Positions 8,629-16,922 of a stretch of 64,000 bases of DNA are shown in pieces. The DNA is taken from the NCBI RefSeq assembly GCF_024519455.1, contig NZ_JALJRY010000029.1:1-64000 (forward strand). Direction: 5' to 3'. Both the position numbers and the translations under genes were made by a program. Origin of the DNA: Streptomyces sp. STR69. Its GTDB lineage: Bacteria > Actinomycetota > Actinomycetes > Streptomycetales > Streptomycetaceae. Numbering within the stretch: position 1 is the first letter of the stretch; the number at the start of each line of letters is the position of its first letter. The notes under the pieces were generated by a model. The model was not told where the DNA came from. It saw only the letters and a list, made by a program, of their open reading frames with translations, and ran no database searches.

Positions 8629-9231
8629 TCAGTGGTCCACTTTGCCCATGGCCTTCTGCCGGGGGTCCCGTCCGCTGGACGCGAGGGCCCGCTCGAAGAC
8701 CGGAGCGTCGTCCGGTACCGGCACCGGGTCGGCGAAGCCGTCGTACTGTCGGTAGAGCGCGCCGTGCTTCTCGACCACGTCGAGGACGAGGCGGGCGGCG
8801 CCGTCCGAGACGCGGTACTCCTGGCCGGTGGCCGTGGCGACGTCCCAGCCGTGGACCGCCAGCTCCTTGATGATCATCGGAGCGATCTCACCGGCCGGCA
8901 TCGACGCCATGCCGAGGTCGACCTCGCCCTCCCACACCGCCGGGTCGGCCCAGGCGGCGACGGCCCGGTCCAGCTGGGCGGCGTAGGCCTCCGCCCAGTC
9001 GGGGTCGGCGGTGAAGTCGCGGGCGGTCAGCTCCTCGGAGAGCTGCTTGCGCAGGGCGCGGTGCTCCAGGCCGTGCGAGGTGTAGAGGACCCAGTGGTTG
9101 ACCATGGCGCGGACGTCCCAGTCGGGGCAGTGCGTGGGGTCGTCGAGCTGTGTCGTACGGACACCGCGCGCGACACGGGCCGCCTCGGCGGCGCATTCGA
9201 TCATGTACGGGTGCAGGTCGTGGTTGCTCAT
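8629..9231 (-). CDS. DinB/mycothiol-dependent enzyme superfamily protein (TIGR03086-like)
   Basis: This 200-aa protein has the four-helix DinB-like pattern of the actinobacterial TIGR03086 and mycothiol-dependent maleylpyruvate isomerase group. The conserved HCPDWDVRAMVNHW helix lies near residues 35-48, and a late HGWDVATATGQ motif supplies a candidate metal-binding histidine. The substrate is unknown. ATG 9231 begins MSNHDLHPYM. An upstream in-frame ATG would add 14 residues that do not resemble the family. It lies beside another mycothiol-linked gene (7956-8573), with the same strand and a 55-nt gap. Confidence 0.75.
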   Translation of the reverse strand: MSNHDLHPYMIECAAEAARVARGVRTTQLDDPTHCPDWDVRAMVNHWVLYTSHGLEHRALRKQLSEELTARDFTADPDWAEAYAAQLDRAVAAWADPAVWEGEVDLGMASMPAGEIAPMIIKELAVHGWDVATATGQEYRVSDGAARLVLDVVEKHGALYRQYDGFADPVPVPDDAPVFERALASSGRDPRQKAMGKVDH

Positions 9232-9256
9232 GCCCGCCACGCTAGAGAGGGCGCCG

Positions 9257-10279
9257 TCAGGACTCTTGAACAAACGCGACAGCGTCGTCGGCGAGGCGGA
9301 CCAACTCGTCGAACGGCAGCGAACCGGCCGCCCTGCGCTCGCGCGCGAAGCCGTTCGCCAGCCGTTGCAGCAGGTCGTTGAGCGGTGTCGGTACGCCGTG
9401 CAGCCTGCCCAGCAGCGCGATCTCGCCGTTGAGGTAGTCGGCCTCGATGGTGCCGGTGCCCCGGTTCAGCGACTGCCAGGAGGAGCCGCCGCCGCGCGGG
9501 GCGCCGTCGATCTCCACCAGCTGGATCTTGTCGCCGCGCGCCTCCTTCTCCTCCTCGGCGCTCGCGTACCCGACACCGGCCGCGTCGAGCACGGCCGCGC
9601 CCTCGGCCCGCACCCGCCGGTAGAGCGCCAGGCCCGCTTCGCCGTCGGGCAGCACGGTGACCGCCTCGATCGCGTTGACGAGGTTGCCGAGCAGCTTCGC
9701 GTACTGCCAACGCGTCACGTCGGGCACGACCGGCGCCTCGAACCTCGACTTCTCCAGGTCGGCCGCGATCAGCCGGGCGGTCTCGTCCGTGCCGTGCGGA
9801 TAGCGGCCGAGGTGCAGGATGCCGGTGAGGGGAGCGCCTTCGGCGGCGACGACGCCCGGTTCGACGAAGGTCGCGGGCAGCCAGACGCAGACGCCGTACA
9901 CCTGCCGGAAGCGGCGCAGCGCCAGGCGCTGGCTCTCCACCCCGTTCTGCGCGCAGACGACGGGCAGCCGCTCGGCCGCCGTACCGCCGCCGGCGACCGG
10001 CGCGGGTCCCCAGACCGCGAGCGCGGCCTCGCTGTCCTGCGTCTTTACGGCCAGCACGAGTACGTCGTCGGCTCTCAACTCGCCAAGTTCCGCCGGCTGT
10101 TCGACGACCGGCAGCCGATACGTCGACTCGCCGTCCGGCACCTTGAGCCGCAGGCCGTGCTCGGTCAGCGCCGTCCGTTGCGCACCCCGCGCAGCGAGTA
10201 CGACCTCGCACCCCGCCCCGGCCAGCCGGCCACCGATGGCTCCGCCGACCGCCCCTGCTCCGATGATGATGTAGCGCAT
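9257..10279 (-). CDS. 2-dehydropantoate 2-reductase (ketopantoate reductase family)
   Basis: This 340-aa NADPH-dependent dehydrogenase has the Rossmann glycine motif at the extreme N terminus (GAGAVGGAIGG, residues 8-18). The C-terminal helical domain contains the expected lysine/asparagine segment KLLGNLVNAIEA near residues 190-201, and the substrate-binding stretch NRGTGTIEADYLNGEI near 273-288. PanE/ApbA enzymes reduce ketopantoate to pantoate in pantothenate biosynthesis. Streptomyces often carry several paralogues, so I give no symbol. The ATG at 10279 starts directly with the nucleotide-binding strand. Confidence 0.88.
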   Translation of the reverse strand: MRYIIIGAGAVGGAIGGRLAGAGCEVVLAARGAQRTALTEHGLRLKVPDGESTYRLPVVEQPAELGELRADDVLVLAVKTQDSEAALAVWGPAPVAGGGTAAERLPVVCAQNGVESQRLALRRFRQVYGVCVWLPATFVEPGVVAAEGAPLTGILHLGRYPHGTDETARLIAADLEKSRFEAPVVPDVTRWQYAKLLGNLVNAIEAVTVLPDGEAGLALYRRVRAEGAAVLDAAGVGYASAEEEKEARGDKIQLVEIDGAPRGGGSSWQSLNRGTGTIEADYLNGEIALLGRLHGVPTPLNDLLQRLANGFARERRAAGSLPFDELVRLADDAVAFVQES

Positions 10280-10325
10280 GGGGACGAGCCTCGCACAGTG
10301 TGGATCTCTGCCTCCACGAGGGATC

Positions 10326-10874
10326 TCAACTGCCGGTCAGTTCCACCAGTTTGAGCACGGTGTTCCAGTTGCGGGTGGTGGCGATCAGTCCCTTGTTGAG
10401 GCGCGGCCGGGCCAGTTCGACGGCCAGCCTGGAGCGGCCGAGGCCGTCGGGGACGTAGAGATACAGCGCGCGGTCGCCGAGGCGGAACTCCTCGGGGAGA
10501 TAGGCGGGTTGGTCCAGCTCCGCGAAACGGTCCTCCGAGACCGGCACCGAGTAGTAGGTGACATGGAGCTGCTTGGCCTCCAACTCGGCGGCCGGGAACG
10601 GGCAGTTGTCGGCGACGGCCTTCAGGTAGGCGTGGTCGCGGACGACGACGTCGACCGTGAAGCCGAACCGCTCCTCGATGGCCCGGGCGAGTTCCGCCGC
10701 GTGGGACTCCTCGTCCCCGTGACCGCTCGCGAACACGGCCTGACCGCTCTGCAGATAGGTGCGGACGTCGTCGTGTCCGAGGCCTTCGAGGAGCGTGCGC
10801 AGCTCGGCCATCGGGAGCTTCTTGTTGCCGCCCACGTTGATCCCGCGCAGCAGCGCCGCATACGTCGTCGTCAT
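10326..10874 (-). CDS. DUF1697 family protein
   Basis: This 182-aa protein begins MTTTYAALLRGINVGGNKKL, the hallmark start of the DUF1697 family, and contains the conserved TYLQSGQAVF segment near residue 40 and the C-terminal NWNTVLKL motif. The function is unknown. ATG 10874 is preferred, and a GTG two codons upstream is possible. There is no Shine-Dalgarno. A TATGGT hexamer lies 6 nt before the ATG, so a leaderless transcript is plausible. Confidence 0.85.
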   Translation of the reverse strand: MTTTYAALLRGINVGGNKKLPMAELRTLLEGLGHDDVRTYLQSGQAVFASGHGDEESHAAELARAIEERFGFTVDVVVRDHAYLKAVADNCPFPAAELEAKQLHVTYYSVPVSEDRFAELDQPAYLPEEFRLGDRALYLYVPDGLGRSRLAVELARPRLNKGLIATTRNWNTVLKLVELTGS

Positions 10875-11273
10875 CCGCACACCATAGAGCGGCCTTCGTG
10901 CCCCGTGGGGGTGGGCACGACGGCCGCTTCATGCGGTGCGCGGGTGCGCGGAAACTCTGGCGGATGAGGTGGCTCCGGATCAACACCTGAGGGCACACCT
11001 ACAAGCACCTGTGACTTGTTCAACAAGGTTTCTTAATAACAAAGCGGACCCCTGCCGACGCATCGGACACCCTGATCACCACCCCCGAGCCGCCCGGATA
11101 GATGTAAGGGGCCGTCGTCCTCCCCAGTGGTGAGGACCCGGGGTCCGTGCGGAGGAGCCGGGCGCCCGGTACTTCACCGGTCAGCACGAGGAGACGTTCT
11201 TATCCCGCACATACCTTCGAACCATGAGGTGGCGGCAGGCGGCTGTCACCGTGCACAAGGGGGCAAGCCCGTC
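10875..11273. other. Divergent promoter region between DUF1697 and MMPL genes
   Basis: About 400 bases hold no convincing gene. They contain a strikingly AT-rich island near 11011-11044, a perfect 6+1+6 palindrome at 11015-11027 and a second GC-rich palindrome (GGACCC G GGGTCC) at 11134-11146. The MMPL Shine-Dalgarno AAGGGGG is near 11258. The island probably carries the MMPL promoter. Confidence 0.55.
11015..11027. promoter_or_regulatory. Palindromic operator candidate upstream of the MMPL gene
   Basis: CTTGTT and AACAAG flank a single C, giving a perfect inverted repeat in an AT-rich stretch followed by TTTCTTAATAACAAAG. Sites of this shape are typical of TetR- or MarR-family repressors, which often control MMPL exporters. 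No such regulator is encoded next to it, and the site is inferred from sequence only. Confidence 0.4.
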
Positions 11274-13517
11274 ATGGGGAACGGAGATTCGCGGGTGCGG
11301 GGCCTAGCCGCCCGGGCCGGCGGCTGGAGCGCCCGGCACCGGTGGGCCGCGGTCGGCATCTGGGTGCTGTTCGTGGTTCTGGCGATGGGAATCGGTTCGG
11401 CGGCGGGCCGGGTGGACGTCGACGAGAGCGACCAGCTGAAGGGCGAGACGCACACCGCCGCCCAGATCATCGACGACGCCGGAATCAAGGAACCGGCCAG
11501 TGAGACCATCCTGATCCAGTCGAAGGACGCGTCGGTCACCTCCACGGACAGCGAGTTCCGCACCGCGGTCACCTCCGTCGTCAAGGCCGTCGAGGGGACC
11601 GGCAAGGTCACCGACGTCACCTCGCCGTACGACACGAAGACGATCTCGAAGGACGGCCGGAGCGCGCTGGTCCAGTTCGACATGCGGGGCGACTCGGACA
11701 CCGCGGGTGACCGGGTGGAGCCGGTACTGAACGCCGTCGCCGGGGTGCAGAAGGACCACGGCTCGCTGCGGATCGAGGAGATCGGCGGCGCCAGCATGGC
11801 GAAGCAGTACAAGGACGCGTTCGGCGACGACTTCAAGAAGGCCGAGTACTCCGCCGTCCCTGTCGCCCTCGGTATCCTCCTCATCGCCTTCGGCGCGCTG
11901 GTCGCGGCACTGCTGCCGGTGGCCCTGGCCATGACCGCGATCATCGCGACGATGGGTCTGATGGGCATCGTCAGCCACGTCCAGCCGATGAGCGACACCG
12001 CCAACTCCGTAATGCTGCTTGTGGGGTTGGCCGTCGGCGTCGACTACTGCCTGTTCTATCTGCGCCGCGAACGCGAGGAGCGCGAGGCCGGCCGGGACGC
12101 CGGGGCCGCGCTGCGGATCGCCGCCGCGACCAGTGGCCGCGCCATCATCGTCTCCGGTGTCACGGTGTGTGTGGCGATGGCGGGCATGCTGTTCACCGGG
12201 CTCGCCCAGTTCGAGGCGATGGGTCTGGCCTCGCTGATGGTCGTCGCGGTCGCCATGGTCGGCTCGGTGACCGTACTGCCCGCGCTGCTCTCGCTGTTGG
12301 GCGAGCGGGTCGAGAAGGGCCGGATCCCGTTCCTGCGTCGGCGCAGCCGCCGGGGCAACGGCGAGAGCCGGTTCTGGACCGCCGTCCTGAAGGGCGTGCT
12401 CGCCAAGCCGCTGGTCTCCGTCCTCGTCGCGGCCGGCGCGCTGCTGGCGATCGCCGCGCCGGCCGTCGGCATGAAGACCGAAAACCTCACCCTGGACCAG
12501 GAGTTCGGCAACTCCCTCCCGATCGTGGGCACGTACAACCGCGTCAACGACGCCTTCCCCGGCGGCTCCGAACCGGCCGAGGTGGTCGTCAAGGCCAAGG
12601 ACATCAACGCAACCGAGGTCAAGCAGGCGTTGGCCGACTTCAAGGCACAGGCGGTCAGTTCGGGCGCCTCGCTCGGCCCGGTCGACATCAAGCTGCACGA
12701 CGCGCAGAACGTCGCCTTCGTCTACGTCCCGCTCGTCGGCGGCTCCGACCAGGACAAGGCCGCGAAGAGCCTGGAGAAACTCCGCGACGAGGTACGGCCC
12801 GCCACCCTCGGCAAGGTCGACGGCGTCCAGGCACCGATCACCGGAAACGTCGCGGGATCAAAGGACTTCAACGACCAGCTCCTCGGATCGGTCGTACCGG
12901 TCTTCGCGTTCGTCGTGGTCTTCGCCTTCCTGCTGATGCTGCTCTCGTTCCGCTCCCTGACGGTCGCGATCACCTCGATCGTCCTCAACCTCCTTTCGGT
13001 GGGCGCGGCTTACGGCATCCTCGTCGCCGTGTTCCAACACGGCTGGGGCGCCTCGCTGGTGGGCGCGGAGGGTGTCGGCGCGATCGTCACCTGGCTGCCG
13101 CTGTTCCTCTTCGTGATCCTGTTCGGCCTGTCGATGGACTACCACGTGTTCGTCGTGTCCCGCATCCGCGAGGCCCGGCTGCGCGGCCGTACGACACGGG
13201 ACGCGATCCAGCACGGCGTGGTCACCACGGCGGGCGTCGTCACCAGCGCCGCGATCATCATGGTCGCCGTCTTCGCGATCTTCGGCACGCTGTCCATGCA
13301 GTCGATGAAGCAGATGGGCGTCGGCCTCGCGGCAGCGGTCCTCATCGACGCCACGGTCATCCGGGGCGTCCTGCTCCCCGCGGTGATGGCCCTGCTGGGC
13401 GAGCGCAACTGGTACTTCCCGAAGTGGCTCCACCGCCTCCCCGACCTCACCCACGACGAGGCCCCGGAGCCGATCCCGTCCGCGGTGGCGGGCGAGAGCG
13501 AGCCCGTGCGCGTCTAA
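11274..13517 (+). CDS. MMPL family transporter
   Basis: This 747-aa RND-superfamily exporter has the duplicated MMPL layout. An N-terminal membrane segment (VGIWVLFVVLAMGIGSAAG) is followed by an extracytoplasmic loop with VDVDESDQLKGETHTA, then five membrane spans. A second loop (about residues 400-540) and five more spans follow (from VVPVFAFVVVFAFLLMLL). DYCLFYLRRERE and the matching SMDYHVFVVSRIREAR are the paired family motifs after TM4 and TM10. ATG 11274 has AAGGGGG about 10 nt upstream. Earlier in-frame starts would add a non-hydrophobic tail. The family exports lipids and antibiotics, but the substrate here is unknown. Confidence 0.9.
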   Translation: MGNGDSRVRGLAARAGGWSARHRWAAVGIWVLFVVLAMGIGSAAGRVDVDESDQLKGETHTAAQIIDDAGIKEPASETILIQSKDASVTSTDSEFRTAVTSVVKAVEGTGKVTDVTSPYDTKTISKDGRSALVQFDMRGDSDTAGDRVEPVLNAVAGVQKDHGSLRIEEIGGASMAKQYKDAFGDDFKKAEYSAVPVALGILLIAFGALVAALLPVALAMTAIIATMGLMGIVSHVQPMSDTANSVMLLVGLAVGVDYCLFYLRREREEREAGRDAGAALRIAAATSGRAIIVSGVTVCVAMAGMLFTGLAQFEAMGLASLMVVAVAMVGSVTVLPALLSLLGERVEKGRIPFLRRRSRRGNGESRFWTAVLKGVLAKPLVSVLVAAGALLAIAAPAVGMKTENLTLDQEFGNSLPIVGTYNRVNDAFPGGSEPAEVVVKAKDINATEVKQALADFKAQAVSSGASLGPVDIKLHDAQNVAFVYVPLVGGSDQDKAAKSLEKLRDEVRPATLGKVDGVQAPITGNVAGSKDFNDQLLGSVVPVFAFVVVFAFLLMLLSFRSLTVAITSIVLNLLSVGAAYGILVAVFQHGWGASLVGAEGVGAIVTWLPLFLFVILFGLSMDYHVFVVSRIREARLRGRTTRDAIQHGVVTTAGVVTSAAIIMVAVFAIFGTLSMQSMKQMGVGLAAAVLIDATVIRGVLLPAVMALLGERNWYFPKWLHRLPDLTHDEAPEPIPSAVAGESEPVRV

Positions 13518-13529
13518 CTCCCTCTGACC

Positions 13530-13568
13530 GAGGGCCTGTTGGTATCCCGGGGGAACCAGCAGGCCCTC
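13530..13568. terminator. Strong bidirectional hairpin between MMPL and erm
   Basis: Arms of 14 nt (13530-13543 and 13555-13568) beginning GAGGGCCTG and ending CAGGCCCTC pair with a single G-U-type mismatch around an 11-nt loop. It lies between the convergent MMPL and erm stops and can terminate both transcripts. Confidence 0.8.
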
Positions 13569-13577
13569 ACTGCTGTC

Positions 13578-13624
13578 CTACGACAACCTTTCTACGACGT
13601 CCTTTCTACGACCTCTGCTACGAC
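13578..13624. repeat. Four CTACGAC heptamers at the erm stop codon
   Basis: CTACGAC occurs at 13578-13584, 13592-13598, 13606-13612 and 13618-13624, at 14, 14 and 12 nt spacing. The last copy holds the erm TAG stop (complement of 13618-13620). The array looks like local duplication of the 3' end of erm. Confidence 0.75.
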
Positions 13625-14397
13625 GTCAGCTCCTTGTACAGCAGCAGCCAGTGGTCCGGGGTCACCTCGCCGACGAGGACGTGCGGGTCGAGGCGCGCGG
13701 CGCGGAACGCGGCGTCCACTCGGCGCCTCGGATGTGCCCGGCGCAGGGAGGCGTGCAGGGAGCCTCCCACCCCCGAGAAGCCCAGCTCGACCAGATGTCG
13801 CCAGCCGGGCAGCTCGGCGGGTTCGAGCAGCGGGGTCCGGCGCCGCTCGATGCGTACGATCCCGGCGTCGACGCGTGGCACGGGACTGAACCTCCTCCGG
13901 TCGACCCGCCCGACCAGCCGCCATTCGTGACGGGGCCAGCTGCGTACCGTCAGCAGGGTCCAACTCCCGTAGTCCCCGGTGCGTTTGCGGGCGTACTCCA
14001 GCTGGGTGAGCAGGGTGGCGTCGGTGAGGGCGGGGGCGCGCAGGCACCAGTCGACGATGTCGGCGGTACGGGAGAAGGGCACGTTGCCGGCGACGGAGAA
14101 CGGTTCGTGCGGGGGCCGGGCGTCCATGAAGTCCCCGGCGATGACGTGCACTTGGGGTGTGGTGGCGAAGCGGGTGCGGAGCTTCGGTACGAGCCGGGGG
14201 TCGATCTCGTGGGCGTGCAGTTCCCGGCAACGGGGCGCGAGCTTCGCGGTCAACGCGCCTTTCCCCGCGCCCACTTCGAGAAGCAGGGGGATCTGCCGGC
14301 CGTGCGGGACGGCCAGTTGGGCGACGTATTCGGCGGTGGCGCGGTCGGCGAGGAAGTTCTGCGAGAGCGCGCGGGAAACGTGGGTGGGGCGGGCCAT
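13618..14397 (-). CDS. erm: 23S rRNA (adenine) N6-methyltransferase, Erm family (macrolide-lincosamide resistance)
   Basis: This 259-aa S-adenosylmethionine-dependent methyltransferase modifies A2058 of 23S rRNA in its family, blocking macrolide, lincosamide and streptogramin B binding. Motifs in order are SQNFL near residue 12, LLEVGAGKGALT (SAM motif I) near 38-49, HEIDPRL, GDFMDA, the catalytic NVPF (N-[IV]-P-F, Erm type rather than KsgA) near 104 and RFSPVPRVDAGI near 165. The gene position suggests the intrinsic erm of S. coelicolor/S. lividans (lrm, erm(O)-like), from memory. The ATG has AAGGA about 9 nt upstream. A 222-nt leader with an upstream ORF precedes it, pointing to inducible expression. 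Confidence 0.88.
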   Translation of the reverse strand: MARPTHVSRALSQNFLADRATAEYVAQLAVPHGRQIPLLLEVGAGKGALTAKLAPRCRELHAHEIDPRLVPKLRTRFATTPQVHVIAGDFMDARPPHEPFSVAGNVPFSRTADIVDWCLRAPALTDATLLTQLEYARKRTGDYGSWTLLTVRSWPRHEWRLVGRVDRRRFSPVPRVDAGIVRIERRRTPLLEPAELPGWRHLVELGFSGVGGSLHASLRRAHPRRRVDAAFRAARLDPHVLVGEVTPDHWLLLYKELTS

Positions 14398-14505
14398 GGC
14401 CTGCGGTCCTTGTCTTCCGTGAAGGGCATACGGGCAGACGAAGGCCCCGACCGGAAGAGCAGAGGGAGAACCGCGGACCGAACGAGCGTCGAGTCGGCGG
14501 AAGTG

Positions 14506-14619
14506 TCAGCGGGCGTGCACGCCCGGGCCGGTCAGGGCACCGGGGCCGCGCCGCATGCGGATCGCATACGTGCAGCTCCGGCCGAGACCGGAGTTCGTGA
14601 TCGCGTTCGCGGCTGACAT
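14506..14619 (-). CDS. Leaderless upstream ORF (37-aa leader peptide) of erm
   Basis: ATG at the complement of 14617-14619 opens a 37-codon ORF (starts MSAANAITNSG, ends TGPGVHAR) that stops 108 nt before the erm ATG. The ATG lies 6 nt after a TAGCGT -10 hexamer, so translation probably starts at or near the RNA 5' end. Its last codons and stop overlap the 16-nt perfect palindrome at 14510-14525. This arrangement fits a leader ORF that senses ribosome stalling. It has not been demonstrated. Confidence 0.55.
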   Translation of the reverse strand: MSAANAITNSGLGRSCTYAIRMRRGPGALTGPGVHAR

Positions 14620-14625
14620 GCGCTC

Positions 14626-14665
14626 ACGCTAGGTGGAGCGGGTGGGGCGGGGCAACGGGATTTCT
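14626..14665 (-). promoter_or_regulatory. erm promoter with WhiB7/WblC-like upstream element
   Basis: On the minus strand TTGCCC (complement of 14650-14655) is separated by 18 nt from TAGCGT (complement of 14626-14631). An A/T-rich AGAAAT lies 4 nt upstream of the -35 (complement of 14660-14665). An AT-rich block just before the -35 is the known hallmark of WhiB7/WblC-activated promoters, and erm genes are classic targets in actinobacteria. The assignment is inferred from sequence. Confidence 0.55.
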
Positions 14666-14710
14666 GTGCGGGAAGCGCCTTCCGGGGAGGGGGTGCGGCT
14701 GATTGGCAGG

Positions 14711-14752
14711 TGCGGGTGCGTAGGGGCTGGTCGCGCAGTTCCCCGCGCCCCT
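14711..14752 (+). repeat. 42-nt intergenic repeat, copy 1
   Basis: This 42-nt unit begins TGCGGGTGCG and shares its last 28 nt exactly with copies at 18942-18983 and 62245-62286, in the same orientation. The core can fold with GGGGC/GCCCC outer arms and a CGCG/CGCG inner stem. It sits between the end of a sugar ABC operon and the erm promoter. Confidence 0.9.
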
Positions 14753-14770
14753 AGGAGGTTGCAGCCTCCT
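14753..14770. terminator. Hairpin after the sugar ABC operon
   Basis: AGGAGG at 14753-14758 and CCTCCT at 14765-14770 form a stem whose inner bases also pair apart from one wobble. It lies 12 nt beyond the stop of the binding-protein gene (14782) and directly abuts the 42-nt repeat. Confidence 0.6.
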
Positions 14771-14781
14771 GGGATTACACG

Positions 14782-16065
14782 TCAGCGTTGGTATCTCGCC
14801 AGGACCAAGTTGCCGTCCCTCACCAGCCGTTGGCGCAGTTCGGCCAAACTGATCGCGCCGCTGTAGTACTCCTGGAACGCCGGGGTTGCCACCTTGTCCT
14901 TCCATTCCGGGTAGCCGCGTACGGACTGCGCGGGCGCGGAGGTGAGGTCGTCGGCGAGGGCTGTGCCGGTGGCCCAGTCGTCCTTGGTGGTGTGCAGGGC
15001 GGGGTCCTTGAGGGCCTGGGTGCCGGTGGGGAGCATCCAGTCGCCGAGGGCCAGGCGGACCATGTTCTTGGGCTGGAGCAGGAAGTCGATGAATTCGGCG
15101 GCCTCCTTCTTGTGCGGGCTGTCCTCGGCGATGGACAGGGTCTGCGGGCTGACGCCCTGAGTGAGCCCGTCGGCTCCGGCCGGGGCGGGCAGCACCTGCC
15201 AGTCGAAGCCCTTCGGCGCCTGCTGCACGATCTGCTGGCGGTAGGAGAAGCCGAGCGGGACCATCGCGTACTTGCCCCCGAAGAACCCTGGCAGGGTGTC
15301 CGAGCCGCCGCTCCCGAGCGTCGTGGGCGAGGCGCTGTGGTCCACGTCCGCCTGGTCGTGGATCGTGCGCGGTACGACCTCGTCGGCCGCGTCGAAGCGC
15401 ACGGTGACCTTGCCGTCCGCACCCCGGTGGAACAGCTCACCGCCCGCCGAGAGCGACAGGTTGAGCGTGGCGGACACCGGCTCCTTGAGCGGCCAGGCCA
15501 CGCCGTACTTCCCGTCGCCGCTCAGCTGCCGGGTGACGGCCCTGAACTCCGGCCAGGTCCACGGGTGTTCGGGGGTAGGAATGCGTACGCCCGCCTGCTT
15601 CAGCCAGGTCGCGTTGGCGACGATCACCCTCGGCTCCTGGAGGAACGGCACGCCGTAGATCCCGTCCCCGAAGGTCGTGGTCTTCCAACTGCGCTGCGGG
15701 ATGTCGGACTTGAGCCGGGCGGGCAGCAGGTCCCTGAGGTCGGCGAGGTAGCCGCCGTAGGCGAAGTCCGCGAGGTCGTCGGAGGCGTCGTGGATGATGT
15801 CCGGCGCCTCACCGCCCTCGAAGGAGGTGAGCAGCTGGTCGTGGACGCTGTCCCAACTGCCCTGCACGTACTCGACCTTGATGTCCGGATGGGTGGCGTT
15901 CCACTCCTTCACCAGTTCCTTGTTGGCGGTGACGGACTCCTCCTGCCAGGCGAGGGACTGGAAGTGGAGGGTGATCCTGCCGTTCGCGGAGCCGTTGCCG
16001 CCGCCGCTCGTGCAGCCGGCGAGAAGCAGGGTCAGGGCAAGGGCGAGGATCCATCGGGGGCGCAT
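14782..16065 (-). CDS. Sugar ABC transporter substrate-binding lipoprotein
   Basis: This 427-aa extracytoplasmic binding protein is of family 1 (maltose/multiple-sugar type). The signal peptide ends in lipobox LAGC (residues 15-18). The mature part begins ITLHFQSLAWQEESV and contains the family segments EYVQGSWDSVHDQLLTSF and APDIIHDASDDLADFAYGG. ATG 16065 shares one base with the permease stop (TGATG), implying translational coupling. It is the last gene of a three-gene operon. No ATPase gene is present. Streptomyces sugar importers commonly share the ATPase MsiK. The substrate is unknown. Confidence 0.9.
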   Translation of the reverse strand: MRPRWILALALTLLLAGCTSGGGNGSANGRITLHFQSLAWQEESVTANKELVKEWNATHPDIKVEYVQGSWDSVHDQLLTSFEGGEAPDIIHDASDDLADFAYGGYLADLRDLLPARLKSDIPQRSWKTTTFGDGIYGVPFLQEPRVIVANATWLKQAGVRIPTPEHPWTWPEFRAVTRQLSGDGKYGVAWPLKEPVSATLNLSLSAGGELFHRGADGKVTVRFDAADEVVPRTIHDQADVDHSASPTTLGSGGSDTLPGFFGGKYAMVPLGFSYRQQIVQQAPKGFDWQVLPAPAGADGLTQGVSPQTLSIAEDSPHKKEAAEFIDFLLQPKNMVRLALGDWMLPTGTQALKDPALHTTKDDWATGTALADDLTSAPAQSVRGYPEWKDKVATPAFQEYYSGAISLAELRQRLVRDGNLVLARYQR

Positions 16066-16922
16066 CAGCTCTTCACCGCCCCGGTGAGCATGCCGCCCGT
16101 GATCCGGCGTTGGATCAGCGCGAAGACGAGCAGGGAGGGGAGGGTCGCGAGGAACGCGGCGGCGGCCAGCGGGCCGAGGTCGGCGACGCCCTCCGCGCCG
16201 ATGAAGTGGGTGAGGACGACCGGCAGGGTCTGGTGCTCCGGGGTCTTGAGCAGGACCAGCGCGAAGAAGAACTCGTTCCACGCGGTGACGAACGCGAACA
16301 GTGCCGTCGCCACGATGCCGGGCGCGAGCAGCGGTGCCGTCACCGACACCAGGATGCGGAGCTTCCCGGCCCCGTCGACCGCCGCCGCTTCCTCCAACTC
16401 GGCCGGTACCGCCCGTACATAGCCGACGAGCATCCACAGCGCGAACGGCAGCGACCACACCACGTAGACCATCACCAGGCCGGCCAGGGAGTCGATCAGC
16501 CGCAGGTTCTTCAGCACCAGGAACAGCGGGATGATCACCAGCACGAACGGGAACGCCTGGCTGACCACCACCCACCCGGTCGCGGCCCGTGCGAGCAGGG
16601 TCCGGCGCCGGGCCATGACCCACGCCATCGGGGTCGCGATCACCACGGCGATCAGTGCGGCGCCGAGCGCGGCGAGCAGGGAGTTCGACGCGGCGTGCAG
16701 CAGCGGCTGTTCGTCGAAGGCCTGGCGGAAGTTGGCGAGGGTGGGGTGCCGGGGGATCCAGGTGGGGTGCAGACTGCCCAGCTCTCGCGGGGCCTTGAAG
16801 GCGGTGGAGATCAGCCAGAGGAAGGGGAAGGCGAGGAAGACGAGATACGCGAGCAGGGCGACGTACTGTCCGGCGCGGGTTCTGGTGCGTGTCCTCATGC
16901 CTGTGGTGCCGCTGGTCCTCAC
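16065..16922 (-). CDS. Sugar ABC transporter permease (MalG-like)
   Basis: This 285-aa permease has six predicted spans beginning YVALLAYLVFLAFPFLWLI and the cytoplasmic EAA loop LEEAAAVDGAGKLRIL near residues 195-210. The preferred start is GTG at 16922, which overlaps the upstream permease stop (GTGA) and has a strong GGAGGAG just upstream. An in-frame ATG at 16898 is the alternative, 8 codons shorter. The one-base and four-base overlaps on either side tie the three genes into one translational unit. Confidence 0.9.
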   Translation of the reverse strand: MRTSGTTGMRTRTRTRAGQYVALLAYLVFLAFPFLWLISTAFKAPRELGSLHPTWIPRHPTLANFRQAFDEQPLLHAASNSLLAALGAALIAVVIATPMAWVMARRRTLLARAATGWVVVSQAFPFVLVIIPLFLVLKNLRLIDSLAGLVMVYVVWSLPFALWMLVGYVRAVPAELEEAAAVDGAGKLRILVSVTAPLLAPGIVATALFAFVTAWNEFFFALVLLKTPEHQTLPVVLTHFIGAEGVADLGPLAAAAFLATLPSLLVFALIQRRITGGMLTGAVKS

